Part shown: positions 44,123-53,911 of the stretch, in pieces
How positions within the stretch are numbered: position 1 is the stretch's first letter
Layout of the letters: each line of letters starts with the position of its first letter
Assembly: GCA_046328115.1 (NCBI GenBank)
Contig: JAXLXE010000001.1
Coordinates: 434,001 to 498,000 of the forward strand
Length of the DNA: 64,000 bases
Source: JAXLXE01 sp046328115
GTDB taxonomy: Bacteria > Chloroflexota > UBA6077 > JACCZL01
Reading direction: 5' to 3'
Notes under the pieces: generated by a model
What the model was told of the DNA's origin: nothing
Database searches by the model: none
The model's input: the letters and a program-made list of their open reading frames with translations, nothing else
Made by a program: the position numbers and the translations under genes

Positions 44123-45298
44123 CTAGTACGCGCTCGTCTGTAGCGCGGCCCGCATCTCCAGCTGAGCGTCGGCATCGTCTTCAATGGCGAGCCGGCGCTC
44201 GATTGCTGTCCTGGCTTGTTCCCCACCGATTCGGCCCAGTGCCCAGGCGGCGTGACCCCGTACTAGGGCTTCGTCGTGATCTAACGCTGAGATAAGGGGG
44301 GTAACGGCGTCCTTGCCCCCTGAGTTACCCAGAGCGATTGCCGCGTTCCGGGCCAAGCCTCGTCGTTTCGCTCGCCAGAGCGGCGTATACCTGAACGCTG
44401 CTCGGAAATCATCCACTCCGAGTGTGAGCAGGTGCGCCAAGGACGGGTACGCTCGCTCTGGCGGCCCGACGAGCTCCGTCCAGCTTGTATGCCGTGACGA
44501 CCGATTCCACGGGCACACGTCCTGGCACACGTCGCATCCAAACACGTGATTCCCCATCTGGGAACGCAGCTCCGGGTCGATCGAGCCGCGATGTTCGATG
44601 GTCAAGTAGCTGATGCAGCGGTTGCTGTCCAGCACGAAAGGCTCGGGAATGGCGCCGGTGGGACATGCGTCGATGCAGAGCGTGCATCGGCCGCAGTCCG
44701 CCGACACGGGTGGATCGGGCCGAAGGGGGGCGCTGGTGAGAATGGCTCCCAGCAACACCCACGAGCCGGCCTCGCGGGTCAGTAGATTGCTGTTCTTTCC
44801 GATGAATCCCAACCCTGCCCGTACGGCGGCCGCCCGCTCCACGAGAGGACTCGAATCCACGAACAAACGGGTGCGCGATCCTGGCCAGCCCGACTCGATG
44901 GCGGCGGCCAGGGCACGCAGTCGCGAGTGCAGGACCTCATGGTAGTCGGTGCCGCGCGCATATCGAGCAACCTGGCCGTATCCCGAGTGTGTCGGCGGCG
45001 ATGGCGCTGGACCTCCGTACGAGGCCGCGACGGCTACGATCGCGCGTGCGTCCGGCAGCAGCTCGGATGGATGCGCGGCGCGGTAGGCACGTTCCTGGGT
45101 CATCCATGCCATGTCAGCTTGCTTGCCGTCTGCCAACCAGGCGAGCGTACGCTGTTCAGCCTCGGGAAATGGCTCGGCGGTTGTAATGCCGACGCGATCA
45201 AAACCCAGCGACGTGGCGTGCGCTTTGAGCGCGTCCTCGTCCCACTCGGCGCCAGGCGTGGTCGCTTCCTCGGCGATGCAGTGATTACTGCCAGGCAT
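44123..45298 (-). CDS. queG: Epoxyqueuosine reductase QueG
   Basis: The product has 391 residues. QueG reduces epoxyqueuosine to queuosine in tRNA using cobalamin and two 4Fe-4S clusters. Both motifs are present, CGRCTLCIDACPTGAI (near 195) and CDVCQDVCPWN (near 248), along with the N-terminal SLGFDRVGITTA. The C-terminal HEAT-like repeats (LVRGHAAWALGRIGG) are intact. It lies downstream of tpx with a hairpin between them. Confidence 0.94.
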   Translation of the reverse strand: MPGSNHCIAEEATTPGAEWDEDALKAHATSLGFDRVGITTAEPFPEAEQRTLAWLADGKQADMAWMTQERAYRAAHPSELLPDARAIVAVAASYGGPAPSPPTHSGYGQVARYARGTDYHEVLHSRLRALAAAIESGWPGSRTRLFVDSSPLVERAAAVRAGLGFIGKNSNLLTREAGSWVLLGAILTSAPLRPDPPVSADCGRCTLCIDACPTGAIPEPFVLDSNRCISYLTIEHRGSIDPELRSQMGNHVFGCDVCQDVCPWNRSSRHTSWTELVGPPERAYPSLAHLLTLGVDDFRAAFRYTPLWRAKRRGLARNAAIALGNSGGKDAVTPLISALDHDEALVRGHAAWALGRIGGEQARTAIERRLAIEDDADAQLEMRAALQTSAY

Positions 45299-45321
45299 GA
45301 GCCACCCACGTCTGAAAGCTC

Positions 45322-45351
45322 AAGCGCCCCCTTGGTATCGCGGGGGCGCTT
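45322..45351 (-). terminator. Strong palindrome between tpx and queG
   Basis: AAGCGCCCCC pairs perfectly with GGGGGCGCTT (10 bp stem, 10-base loop). On the minus strand it follows tpx, but the downstream T-tract is poor, so it may be an attenuator or RNA stabiliser rather than a full terminator. Confidence 0.55.
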
Positions 45352-45375
45352 GCGCAGTTGCGGGGGCGTTTCAGT

Positions 45376-45891
45376 TCAGCTTGCTGCCTTGGCGGCGGCG
45401 AGTGCCTTGCCATAATCTGGCTCCGTGGAGATCTCCTTGACGTACTCCACGTGCACGATTTGATCGTGCTTGTCGACCACGAACACGGCGCGATCGAGGA
45501 TGCGGAGCTCTTTGATGAGCACACCGTAGTCGATGCCGAATTGTTCGTTCTTGTGGGCGGACAACGCGGGGTGTTTCACGTCGTGCTCGCCGACCCAGCG
45601 CGCCTGCGCAAACGGCAGATCCATGCTGATTGTGATGAGCTCCACGTCCCCCAGCGCCGCGCGTTCCGCTTCCCACTTGCGTGTCTCAGTGCTGCAGACG
45701 GGGGTGTCCAGGGACGGGACGCAGCTAATGAGGCGGACCTTCCCTTTGGAGTCGGCCAGCGACACGCTGCTCATGCCGGCGCCGACCAGCGTGAAGTCCG
45801 GGGCAGTGTCGCCGACTTTGAGCTCGCTGCCCAGGAGGGTGAATGGGTTTCCGCGTAGCGTCGCGGCGCCTGGTCGTTCGTTGACGGCCAT
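45376..45891 (-). CDS. tpx: Thiol peroxidase Tpx, apparently without the resolving cysteine
   Basis: The product has 171 residues with AGAGG before the ATG. This peroxiredoxin opens with RGNPFTLLGSELKVGDTAPDF and has the peroxidatic Cys in VPSLDTPVCSTETRKW (about residue 68). In E. coli Tpx the resolving Cys95 is in LPFAQSRFCGAEG; the equivalent here reads LPFAQARWVGEHD, with no Cys. The only other Cys is just upstream in LISC. This suggests a one-Cys mechanism or an alternative thiol partner. It has its own strong promoter. Confidence 0.93.
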   Translation of the reverse strand: MAVNERPGAATLRGNPFTLLGSELKVGDTAPDFTLVGAGMSSVSLADSKGKVRLISCVPSLDTPVCSTETRKWEAERAALGDVELITISMDLPFAQARWVGEHDVKHPALSAHKNEQFGIDYGVLIKELRILDRAVFVVDKHDQIVHVEYVKEISTEPDYGKALAAAKAAS

Positions 45892-46245
45892 CTAGCAAAC
45901 CTCTCCGTTTTCGCCCGGGCGGGCGCTGAAACGCCCCCGGGGCCGAACGGAAGTGTCCTCGTTGCGAAGGCCCGTGTCAATAAACGCGGACGGATAGGGA
46001 GAATGCCGCCCCCTCGATTTGCGGGCGGTGATGACGCCACCGCTGAGACTCGTGATCCAACCGGCGGACGAGTGGGACGACCTCTGAGCGCCAGGCCGCT
46101 GGCGGCCCGGCTCCCAGAGCATGCGCGATCTCGATGACGAATGCGGCAGCGATGGGTGCGCCGATGATGTCAGGACGAGTCAGGCGGCGCGTGCTACTCT
46201 TGGGTCAAGCGTGGCGACTGTCAACGGACGGTTACACACCGACGC
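45892..46245. other. 354 bp intergenic region between tpx and lepA
   Basis: The region holds the tpx promoter at its tpx-proximal end. Small frames exist on both strands, but none has a convincing start or codon pattern, and I find no tRNA-like or SRP-like structure. A further TTGACA on the minus strand near 46210 has no good -10 partner. The rest looks like plain spacer. Confidence 0.5.
45952..45980 (-). promoter_or_regulatory. Sigma-70-type promoter for tpx
   Basis: TTGACA (45980-45975) and GACACT (45957-45952) on the minus strand are 17 bp apart, about 60 bp before the tpx ATG. Confidence 0.7.
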
Positions 46246-48045
<1,800 letters not shown>

Positions 48046-48127
48046 GGCGGCAGGGATTCCTAACGGAATCGCGCCCGCCTGGGCCGCAGAGGGGCGCGGC
48101 CAGTCAAGCGGGCGCTGTTTGCCTGGA

Positions 48128-48133
48128 GTATAG
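48128..48133 (-). promoter_or_regulatory. -10 box candidate for lepA
   Basis: TATACT on the minus strand, about 83 bp before GTG 48045. The -35 region is not convincing. It supports starting lepA at 48045. Confidence 0.4.
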
Positions 48134-48190
48134 CCCACCGGCCCGTGCCCTCCCGGCATTGGGCGTTGCGATGAACGTGGATCTACTGCC

Positions 48191-48199
48191 TGCTAGAAT
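48191..48199 (+). promoter_or_regulatory. Extended -10 promoter candidate for the YqjE-DUF3618 pair
   Basis: TGCTAGAAT is an extended -10 element (TGn followed by TAGAAT), about 82 bp before the GTG at 48282. Confidence 0.45.
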
Positions 48200-48281
48200 G
48201 CTCACGCTTCGTGAAACGAGCAGTGCAGCGGAGCACGTTAGTGTCCAGACGGCAAACGTGCCCGTCAGGAGGTAGGAGTCC

Positions 48282-48731
48282 GTGGTCGAGCCTCTCGCCC
48301 CTGTTGAAGAACAATCCATCGGTCAGCTCCTCCGACGGATCGTCACGGGCCTGAATGAGCTGGTCGATCGGCAGATCGAACTTGTTAAGCGCGAAGCCAG
48401 AGAGAACGTCGTGGACGTGCTCAAGGCCAGCAAGACACTCGCGATCGGCGCAGGTCTGGGGCTGCTGGCGGCGCTCCTGCTGCTCAACCTGCTGGCGATG
48501 ACCATCGTGCTGGGATTCAATGAAATCGGTGCGCGGTGGGTGCCCATCATTGGGCCGTGGCTGGGCTGGATCCTGCTGATCATCATCATCGCGGTGCTAG
48601 GCTTCGTGACTTACCGCCTCATCGTGCGGGGGATTGAGGAAGTGCAGATCTCACCGGTTGGTCGAACGCGCCAGACGCTTGGAGAGGACATCGAGTGGGC
48701 ACAACGGCTGCTGACACGCAACGGCAGATAG
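48282..48731 (+). CDS. YqjE-type phage holin-superfamily (DUF1469) membrane protein
   Basis: The product has 149 residues with a GTG start after GGAGG. An amphipathic N-terminal helix (LLRRIVTGLNELVDRQIELVK) is followed by two membrane helices (about 55-80 and 90-115). This is the layout of YqjE/holin-superfamily III proteins, which accompany stress-induced envelope genes. It overlaps the DUF3618 gene (48695), its usual partner in Actinobacteria and Chloroflexota. Confidence 0.85.
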   Translation: MVEPLAPVEEQSIGQLLRRIVTGLNELVDRQIELVKREARENVVDVLKASKTLAIGAGLGLLAALLLLNLLAMTIVLGFNEIGARWVPIIGPWLGWILLIIIIAVLGFVTYRLIVRGIEEVQISPVGRTRQTLGEDIEWAQRLLTRNGR

Positions 48732-49141
48732 AGGCACTCCGACTGGACCTTGCCGACGTTGCCGGCGAGCTTGACCGCCGGCTTGGCCGGGCACTAGACG
48801 TGAAGGGTCATGTTGCGGTCCTGGCTGAGAATCCAGCCGCCGTTGGCGCGGCCGCGCTTACGGTGGTGGGCGTGGGGGTGATCGCGGCGGCGGGATTTGC
48901 GCTGCGCGCTCGCCGCAGCAGGTCCCGCGTGAACAGCCCGGCTGTGGCGGTGCCCTTGGTTGCCGCGCTCCGGAGCGAGCTTGCCCAGACAACAACCGCG
49001 GAGCCGGGGATGATCAAACGACTATTGTGGACGGGCCTGGTAGCAGCGATGATGGCATTGGGCGGCATCGTCGCACGGCGCGCCAGTGCTGCCCTGTGGC
49101 GCGCGGCGATGCAGGAAGATCCGCCCGGCGGCAAGGCCTGA
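48695..49141 (+). CDS. DUF3618-like membrane protein
   Basis: The product has 148 residues with a GTG start inside the preceding gene. The N-terminal DUF3618 helix (TQRQIEALRLDLADVAGELD) precedes two hydrophobic segments near 52-70 and 110-128. It is small, basic and membrane-associated, with unknown function. Overlap with the YqjE-type gene suggests a functional pair. Confidence 0.75.
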   Translation: MGTTAADTQRQIEALRLDLADVAGELDRRLGRALDVKGHVAVLAENPAAVGAAALTVVGVGVIAAAGFALRARRSRSRVNSPAVAVPLVAALRSELAQTTTAEPGMIKRLLWTGLVAAMMALGGIVARRASAALWRAAMQEDPPGGKA

Positions 49142-49311
49142 TTCACCCCGAGTCGTCGAGCCTGTCTGCCGTCCTGCCGTCTAGCAAACTGGGGCAATCC
49201 AAGAACACGGGACGTCCGTACAATACGCTGGTGGTGCGAGTGGGCCCCGCAGGCTGTCGCGCTGGCCAACACTCGGCGCCCCGTGCGCCTGAATCACGAA
49301 AGGAGGCGCAT

Positions 49312-49812
49312 ATGCGCTTCATCTTGCGGCCGGCTCTGCCGGTCATCGCCGTGGCACTGGCTATAGGCGTGTTGCTTCCCCTCTCCGCGGAGATCGCGGG
49401 CGCCGCGACCCCTACCGTCACCATTTACGACAACGACGCGCCGCCGCCAAGCCGTGGTTTTGACATCGCACAGGCCGGCTGGGGATTCGCCCCCGCCCAC
49501 ATCGAGGTCAAGAAGGGCGATTCCATCACTTTCGTCAATGGGGGCAAGAAGCCGCACACGGTCACCAGCATCTCGCTGCCGGGTCCGATTGCCGAGACAG
49601 CCTTTGGTACTGCGCTCGTCGCTGGCGGTGTGTTTGATTCTTCGCCCGCCCGAGAGGGTCTGATCGCTGGCACTGGCGCCGCGGATGAAGCGGGGAAAGT
49701 CAAAATGGCCGAATGGAAGCTAGACACTTCCGGACTGTCCGCGGGTCACTACGTCTACTACTGCCGCATCCACCCCTGGATGGTCGGATCGCTTTCCGTA
49801 ATCGGCGAGTAG
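49312..49812 (+). CDS. Secreted cupredoxin (plastocyanin-like)
   Basis: The product has 166 residues. The ATG at 49312 is preceded by AAAGGAGG. A signal peptide spans about residues 1-31. The type I copper site appears complete: His in KKPHTVTSI, then Cys-His-Met in YYCRIHPWMVGSLSV. It is likely an exported electron carrier or copper-binding protein. The gene is monocistronic, with a TACAAT box at 49219 upstream and a strong terminator downstream. Confidence 0.9.
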   Translation: MRFILRPALPVIAVALAIGVLLPLSAEIAGAATPTVTIYDNDAPPPSRGFDIAQAGWGFAPAHIEVKKGDSITFVNGGKKPHTVTSISLPGPIAETAFGTALVAGGVFDSSPAREGLIAGTGAADEAGKVKMAEWKLDTSGLSAGHYVYYCRIHPWMVGSLSVIGE

Positions 49813-49841
49813 TTCTATTTCGACCCCTGGGTCAGGACGCG

Positions 49842-49869
49842 AAACGGGAGGCCAGGAGCCTCCCGTTTT
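49842..49869 (+). terminator. Rho-independent terminator after the cupredoxin gene
   Basis: AAACGGGAGGC pairs perfectly with GCCTCCCGTTT (11 bp stem, 5-base loop), ending in TTTT. Its 3' arm overlaps the TTG start codon of the next gene. Confidence 0.8.
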
Positions 49870-50410
49870 GCGCGTTCCCGGCGAAGGCGCGCTCTCCAAG
49901 CACTCGCTGCTCAAGTTGTTGGCCGCGGACCCGCCGCTTGTGCACGGAATGCCGGATCCGGACTTGCAGTGCCAGTCCAATGGGATAGACCTCACGCTCT
50001 GTGCGATCTGGCGCATCCACGGGCCACTCACGCTAGGGCAGGTCGAGCGGGTGCTGCCTTCTCGTGTCCAGGTGGACCACGTCGACGGATGGTTTGAGCT
50101 CACCCCTGGACCGTACGTGGCGTTGCTCAACGAGGTAGTCTCCATCCCACGGACCCTCATGGCGCTGAGCTATCCGCGATCCAGCATGCTTCGGGGTGGG
50201 GTCGAGGTGCACTCGGCCGTGTGGGACGCGGGCTACGTAGGCCGGTCCGAGTTGATGCTCAACGTCGTTAATCCGTCAGGTTGTCGACTCGAGCGGAACG
50301 CGCGCATCGCCCAGATCGTCTTCTTCACTCTGGATCGCGAAGCTCCCGCGTACGACGGCGCTTACCAACGTCAAAACATGTCGGTCGTGCCTGGGGTGAG
50401 TAGTGGGTAA
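49868..50410 (+). CDS. dUTPase/dCTP deaminase-superfamily protein
   Basis: The product has 180 residues. The TTG at 49868 (AGGAG 9 bp upstream) is the only usable start before the conserved domain. The fold motifs are NGIDLTLCAIWRI, SYPRSSMLRGG and WDAGYVGRSELMLNVVNPSG. The catalytic Glu of dCTP deaminase (LEFYN-type strand) is Asn here, so a dUTPase-like activity or a divergent trimeric nucleotidohydrolase is likelier. It is not linked to other nucleotide genes. Confidence 0.8.
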   Translation: MRVPGEGALSKHSLLKLLAADPPLVHGMPDPDLQCQSNGIDLTLCAIWRIHGPLTLGQVERVLPSRVQVDHVDGWFELTPGPYVALLNEVVSIPRTLMALSYPRSSMLRGGVEVHSAVWDAGYVGRSELMLNVVNPSGCRLERNARIAQIVFFTLDREAPAYDGAYQRQNMSVVPGVSSG

Positions 50411-50517
50411 CAAGTCTCTTTCGCGACGCCGCGTCGGTGGCTGTTAGTTGTCGCGAACGGCAGCGCTCACGTACCATTCTGGCGTTGTTCAGCGTACACC
50501 TCGTGATTAGGTCTTAG

Positions 50518-52521
50518 GTGCGGGCGAGTCGAGCATTCCGACAATCGAGTGCCGCGGGGTGGGCTGTTCCGGTCGTCCCGTCCTGGCTCCGCGTGGTCGG
50601 TGGTACAGCCTCACTGGTACTGGTGGGCGCGGTCATTTTGCTCACCGGGTTCGTCCTATTGAACGTGTTTGCGTTCCAGGCGTACTTCGAAGACCGGATG
50701 TACCCAGGAGTGCGTGCGCTCGGCGTTCCCGTAGGGCGCTTGTCACGCGCTGAGGCAGCCTCGGCCCTGCGTGATCGGGCGCATGCGCTGGCCACACGCC
50801 CCATTGACCTCCAACATCAGGAGCTCCACTGGACGGTGGTCACCGCGCACCTCGGCGTTAGCCCGGATGTGGATCGCGTCCTGGAGCGTGCGTACGCCGT
50901 AGGACGTGAAGGAGGCATGCTGGGGCGGTTCTTCACGCAGTTCGGTGTACTGGTACTGCCAGCCGCGTACGAAGTGACGATGCCGGACTACGACGCGGCA
51001 ACGATGGCTGCGTTTATGCAATTGCTCTCGGCGGCGGTTGATCGTCCGGTTGTGGACGCGTCACTGTCGTTTGCCGAGGATGGCCGGGTCGTTGCCGTGG
51101 CCAGCCAGAGTGGGCGAAAGCTGGACGTCGAGGCTACCCGCCGTGGACTCGAAGAGGCGATAGCTCGAGAGGAGGCACGCGCGGTCGAGCTCACGGTTGT
51201 GGAGACTTCTCCTCGCGTGGCTTCCTCTGACATTCAAGCTACGCGGATTCAGCTCGAGCGGCTGATGTCTGGTCCGCTGGTCTTCCAGTTTGGAAACGAC
51301 AAGTGGGAGCTCTCCACGCGGCAGCTAGCCACGATGGTTGACGTGGACCCAGCTCGCGGCGCGACTATGCGGCAGGCCCTGGTCAAAGCGTTCTCCGAGA
51401 AGCTTTCTCGAGATGTCTCTCAGACCCCGCGCAGTGCACGCTTTTCCTGGACGAACGGCGAACTTCAATTGATTCGAGAGAGCCGTGACGGCCGCGAGCT
51501 CGATGTGGACGAGACCGTCCGCCTGATTAGCGCCCGTGCGTTCGATGAACAGCGCACTATCACACTGCCAATCTCCGTCGCGAAGCCGGATGTGACCGAG
51601 GCGGATGCTGAAAAGCTGAACATCCAGGGTGTGATCGAGGCTGGCCGCACGGCGTTCGTGGGCGCCTCCCCCCCCAAGCAGGCGAACATCGCTCTGGCCA
51701 CGCAGCGCCTCAATGGTGTTGTGGTGCCGCCGGGCAAGGTCTTCTCATTCAATCGTGAAGTTGGGCCCACATCCATCGACGCTGGTTTCAAGGTTGGCTG
51801 GGGCATCGCGAACGGCGGCCAAAATGTCAAGACGGTCCCGTCCGTCGCCGGCGGAATCTGCCAGGTTGCCACGACGCTGTTCCACGCCGTGTTCTGGTCT
51901 GGCTATCAGATCGAGGAGCGACACTCTCACCTGTACTGGATCCCCAGCTACGGTACGAGGGGTACGGAGGGCCTTGACGCCACGGTGGACGAGGAATCTG
52001 ATCTTGACTTCCGTTTCATGAACAACAGTGACAGCTATCTCCTCATCCAGTCCTGGACTGAGGGGCCGCGCGTGGTGTTCGCCCTGTACGGCACCAAGCC
52101 CGACTGGAGCGTGAAGGTGATACCCGGTGAGCGGAAGGACGTCATCACGGCCAGCAAGGATCAGATCATCGAGCAGGAGCCCACACTCCCTGCCGGCCAG
52201 CGCCTAGCTGTTGAGGGCGCTATGGACGGTTTCAAGATCACCAACACGCGACAGGTGAAGCTGGGCAGCGAGCTGAGGACGCTGCATATCAACTCAAACT
52301 ATCGTCCGTCTCGCAACGTGACGCTGGAGGGGACCGGCGGAAAACCACCGGGACCGCCGCAGGTCATATCTCGCGGTGGCACGGATACCCGGACAAGCGC
52401 GCCAGCGGCAACTGCCGTGACCGCCCGACCGACTGCCACGCCGCAGCCGTCTGCGCCGCGTCCGGTGGTGCAGCCCACGAATCCGCTGGCTCGCCCTGCC
52501 GCACCTCCAGCGGGACGATAG
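50518..52521 (+). CDS. VanW family protein
   Basis: The product has 667 residues with a GTG start. One N-terminal membrane helix (about 28-52) precedes two PG_binding_4/YoaR-like domains (residues about 60-370) and the VanW domain. VanW motifs are NGVVVPPGKVFSFNREVGP, SVAGGICQVATTLFHAVFWSG and IEERHSHLYWIPSYG. The C-terminus is a Pro/Thr/Ala-rich tail. VanW proteins are envelope-associated, originally seen in vancomycin-resistance clusters, with an undefined role; no vanHAX genes are here. Confidence 0.92.
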   Translation: MRASRAFRQSSAAGWAVPVVPSWLRVVGGTASLVLVGAVILLTGFVLLNVFAFQAYFEDRMYPGVRALGVPVGRLSRAEAASALRDRAHALATRPIDLQHQELHWTVVTAHLGVSPDVDRVLERAYAVGREGGMLGRFFTQFGVLVLPAAYEVTMPDYDAATMAAFMQLLSAAVDRPVVDASLSFAEDGRVVAVASQSGRKLDVEATRRGLEEAIAREEARAVELTVVETSPRVASSDIQATRIQLERLMSGPLVFQFGNDKWELSTRQLATMVDVDPARGATMRQALVKAFSEKLSRDVSQTPRSARFSWTNGELQLIRESRDGRELDVDETVRLISARAFDEQRTITLPISVAKPDVTEADAEKLNIQGVIEAGRTAFVGASPPKQANIALATQRLNGVVVPPGKVFSFNREVGPTSIDAGFKVGWGIANGGQNVKTVPSVAGGICQVATTLFHAVFWSGYQIEERHSHLYWIPSYGTRGTEGLDATVDEESDLDFRFMNNSDSYLLIQSWTEGPRVVFALYGTKPDWSVKVIPGERKDVITASKDQIIEQEPTLPAGQRLAVEGAMDGFKITNTRQVKLGSELRTLHINSNYRPSRNVTLEGTGGKPPGPPQVISRGGTDTRTSAPAATAVTARPTATPQPSAPRPVVQPTNPLARPAAPPAGR

Positions 52522-52572
52522 CTGCGGGCGGCACCCGGGGTGTCGCGATGGGGCTTGACCGCGGCGCGTCAG

Positions 52573-52962
52573 CTAGTCCGCGGCTATAGCGGCCGGCTGT
52601 CCTGACAGGACGGAGTCCCCCACGCGCTCAAAGACGTCATCGAGCCCGTAGCCGGCCAGGATGCCCGCCTGGCTCTCGCGAGTCGTGTCGTGTGGGAAAT
52701 CCAGGCGAAGACGAACGCCAGGTATGGTCTGGAAACCACGCTCAATGCTGTAGGTGCACTGGACAAGCTCGCGCGCCGACAACTGATGGCCTCGGTTTGT
52801 ACGCCACATCCACGAGCGCGTCCGCCCGTCGGAGTATCTGTAATGCACGGTCGCGACAAAATGGCCCTTCCGTCTGACCACGACCGCCGTAGCCGTCACG
52901 TGATCACCACTCACGCGCCAGAGCTTGAGGAGTCGGTCTCGCGTGAAGTCGATGCGGATCAC
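52573..52962 (-). CDS. Small protein of unknown function
   Basis: The product has 129 residues with a GTG start. It reads like a single beta-rich domain (TAVVVRRKGHFVATVHYRYS; TRSWMWRTNRGHQLS) without signal peptide or membrane helix. I do not recognise the family. It converges with vanW and diverges from the two-component operon. Codon usage is like its neighbours, so it is probably real. Confidence 0.55.
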   Translation of the reverse strand: MIRIDFTRDRLLKLWRVSGDHVTATAVVVRRKGHFVATVHYRYSDGRTRSWMWRTNRGHQLSARELVQCTYSIERGFQTIPGVRLRLDFPHDTTRESQAGILAGYGLDDVFERVGDSVLSGQPAAIAAD

Positions 52963-52990
52963 GGATGTGCTGTTGCCTCAGAGCTTCGAA

Positions 52991-53019
52991 TTGGGGGTGT
53001 CGGCGGCCGATTGTACAAT
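52991..53019 (+). promoter_or_regulatory. Promoter candidate for the two-component operon
   Basis: TTGGGG (52991-52996) and TACAAT (53014-53019) are 17 bp apart, giving a leader of about 190 nt before the response regulator gene at 53219. Confidence 0.45.
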
Positions 53020-53218
53020 GGCCCCTGGTGGGGGACAACTCGCCGGCGCGACTCTCCGAGTGCGCGATGAGACCAGGACTACCGCACGCGCCGTCATGAT
53101 CCCGTAAGAAATGAACTCGCAGGCCAAGGCTCCGTGATGTATGAGGACGATGAGCTATCCACGCCCGCGCGATCAGGTGCTTTGACACTCAGCGTGACAG
53201 AAAGCAGGCCCACGGACC

Positions 53219-53911
53219 ATGTCAAATGAGCGAGTTCTGGTAGTTGATGACGAACCGATCGTCACGGAGGTCGTCCAGCGCTACCTGATGCGGGACGGAT
53301 TCCAGGTCACCGTTGTCTCGGACGGTGAGGCCGCGCTGGCTGCGGCGCGTGAGGTTGGTCCCGATCTGGTGGTCCTCGATCTCATGCTACCAAAGCTTGA
53401 CGGGCTCGAGGTGTGCAAACGGCTGCGGGGCGAGAGCAACGTCCCGATCATCATGTTGACTGCAAAGGGAGACGAGGCGGACAAGATCCTGGGGCTGGGA
53501 ATTGGCGCGGATGACTACCTGACCAAGCCATTCAGCCCGGGTGAGCTCACCGCCCGCGTGAAAGCCGTGCTGCGTCGTACGGCCGCGCCGGCCGCGGGGA
53601 CCATGGCGGGAGACACGCTGAGATTTGGCACGCTCCGGATCAATCCTCGCGCGCGCGCCGTGGATCGAGACGATCAGGAACTCCACCTCACCGCCAAGGA
53701 GTTCGACCTGCTGTACTTCCTGGCGAAGAATGCCGGGCAGGTGTTCTCCCGCGAGCAACTTCTGGACAACGTCTGGGATTTTGAGTGGTTTGGTGACGCC
53801 AGCACGGTGACGGTCCACATTCGGCGTCTTCGGGAAAAGGTGGAGCCTAATTCCATGCGACCTCGGTACATCAAGACGGTCTGGGGGATCGGCTACAAGT
53901 TCGAGGCGTGA
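53219..53911 (+). CDS. OmpR-family response regulator
   Basis: The product has 230 residues. The receiver domain has the acidic pair near 10-11, phospho-acceptor Asp in VVLDLMLPKLDG (about 54) and Lys in YLTKPFS (about 105). The C-terminal winged helix has LTAKEFDLLYFLAKNAGQVFS and STVTVHIRRLREK. This is closest to MtrA/RegX3/PhoP-type regulators. It is coupled to the histidine kinase by a 4-base overlap. The signal is unknown. Confidence 0.95.
   Translation: MSNERVLVVDDEPIVTEVVQRYLMRDGFQVTVVSDGEAALAAAREVGPDLVVLDLMLPKLDGLEVCKRLRGESNVPIIMLTAKGDEADKILGLGIGADDYLTKPFSPGELTARVKAVLRRTAAPAAGTMAGDTLRFGTLRINPRARAVDRDDQELHLTAKEFDLLYFLAKNAGQVFSREQLLDNVWDFEWFGDASTVTVHIRRLREKVEPNSMRPRYIKTVWGIGYKFEA

Noticed and set aside
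50518..52521. Vancomycin-resistance cluster suggested by VanW
   Set aside because: No vanH, vanA/B, vanX or vanS/R-type pairing is adjacent. VanW-family proteins are common outside resistance clusters.
53120..53218. Leader peptide gene upstream of the response regulator
   Set aside because: A short ATG frame exists, but nothing supports its translation.
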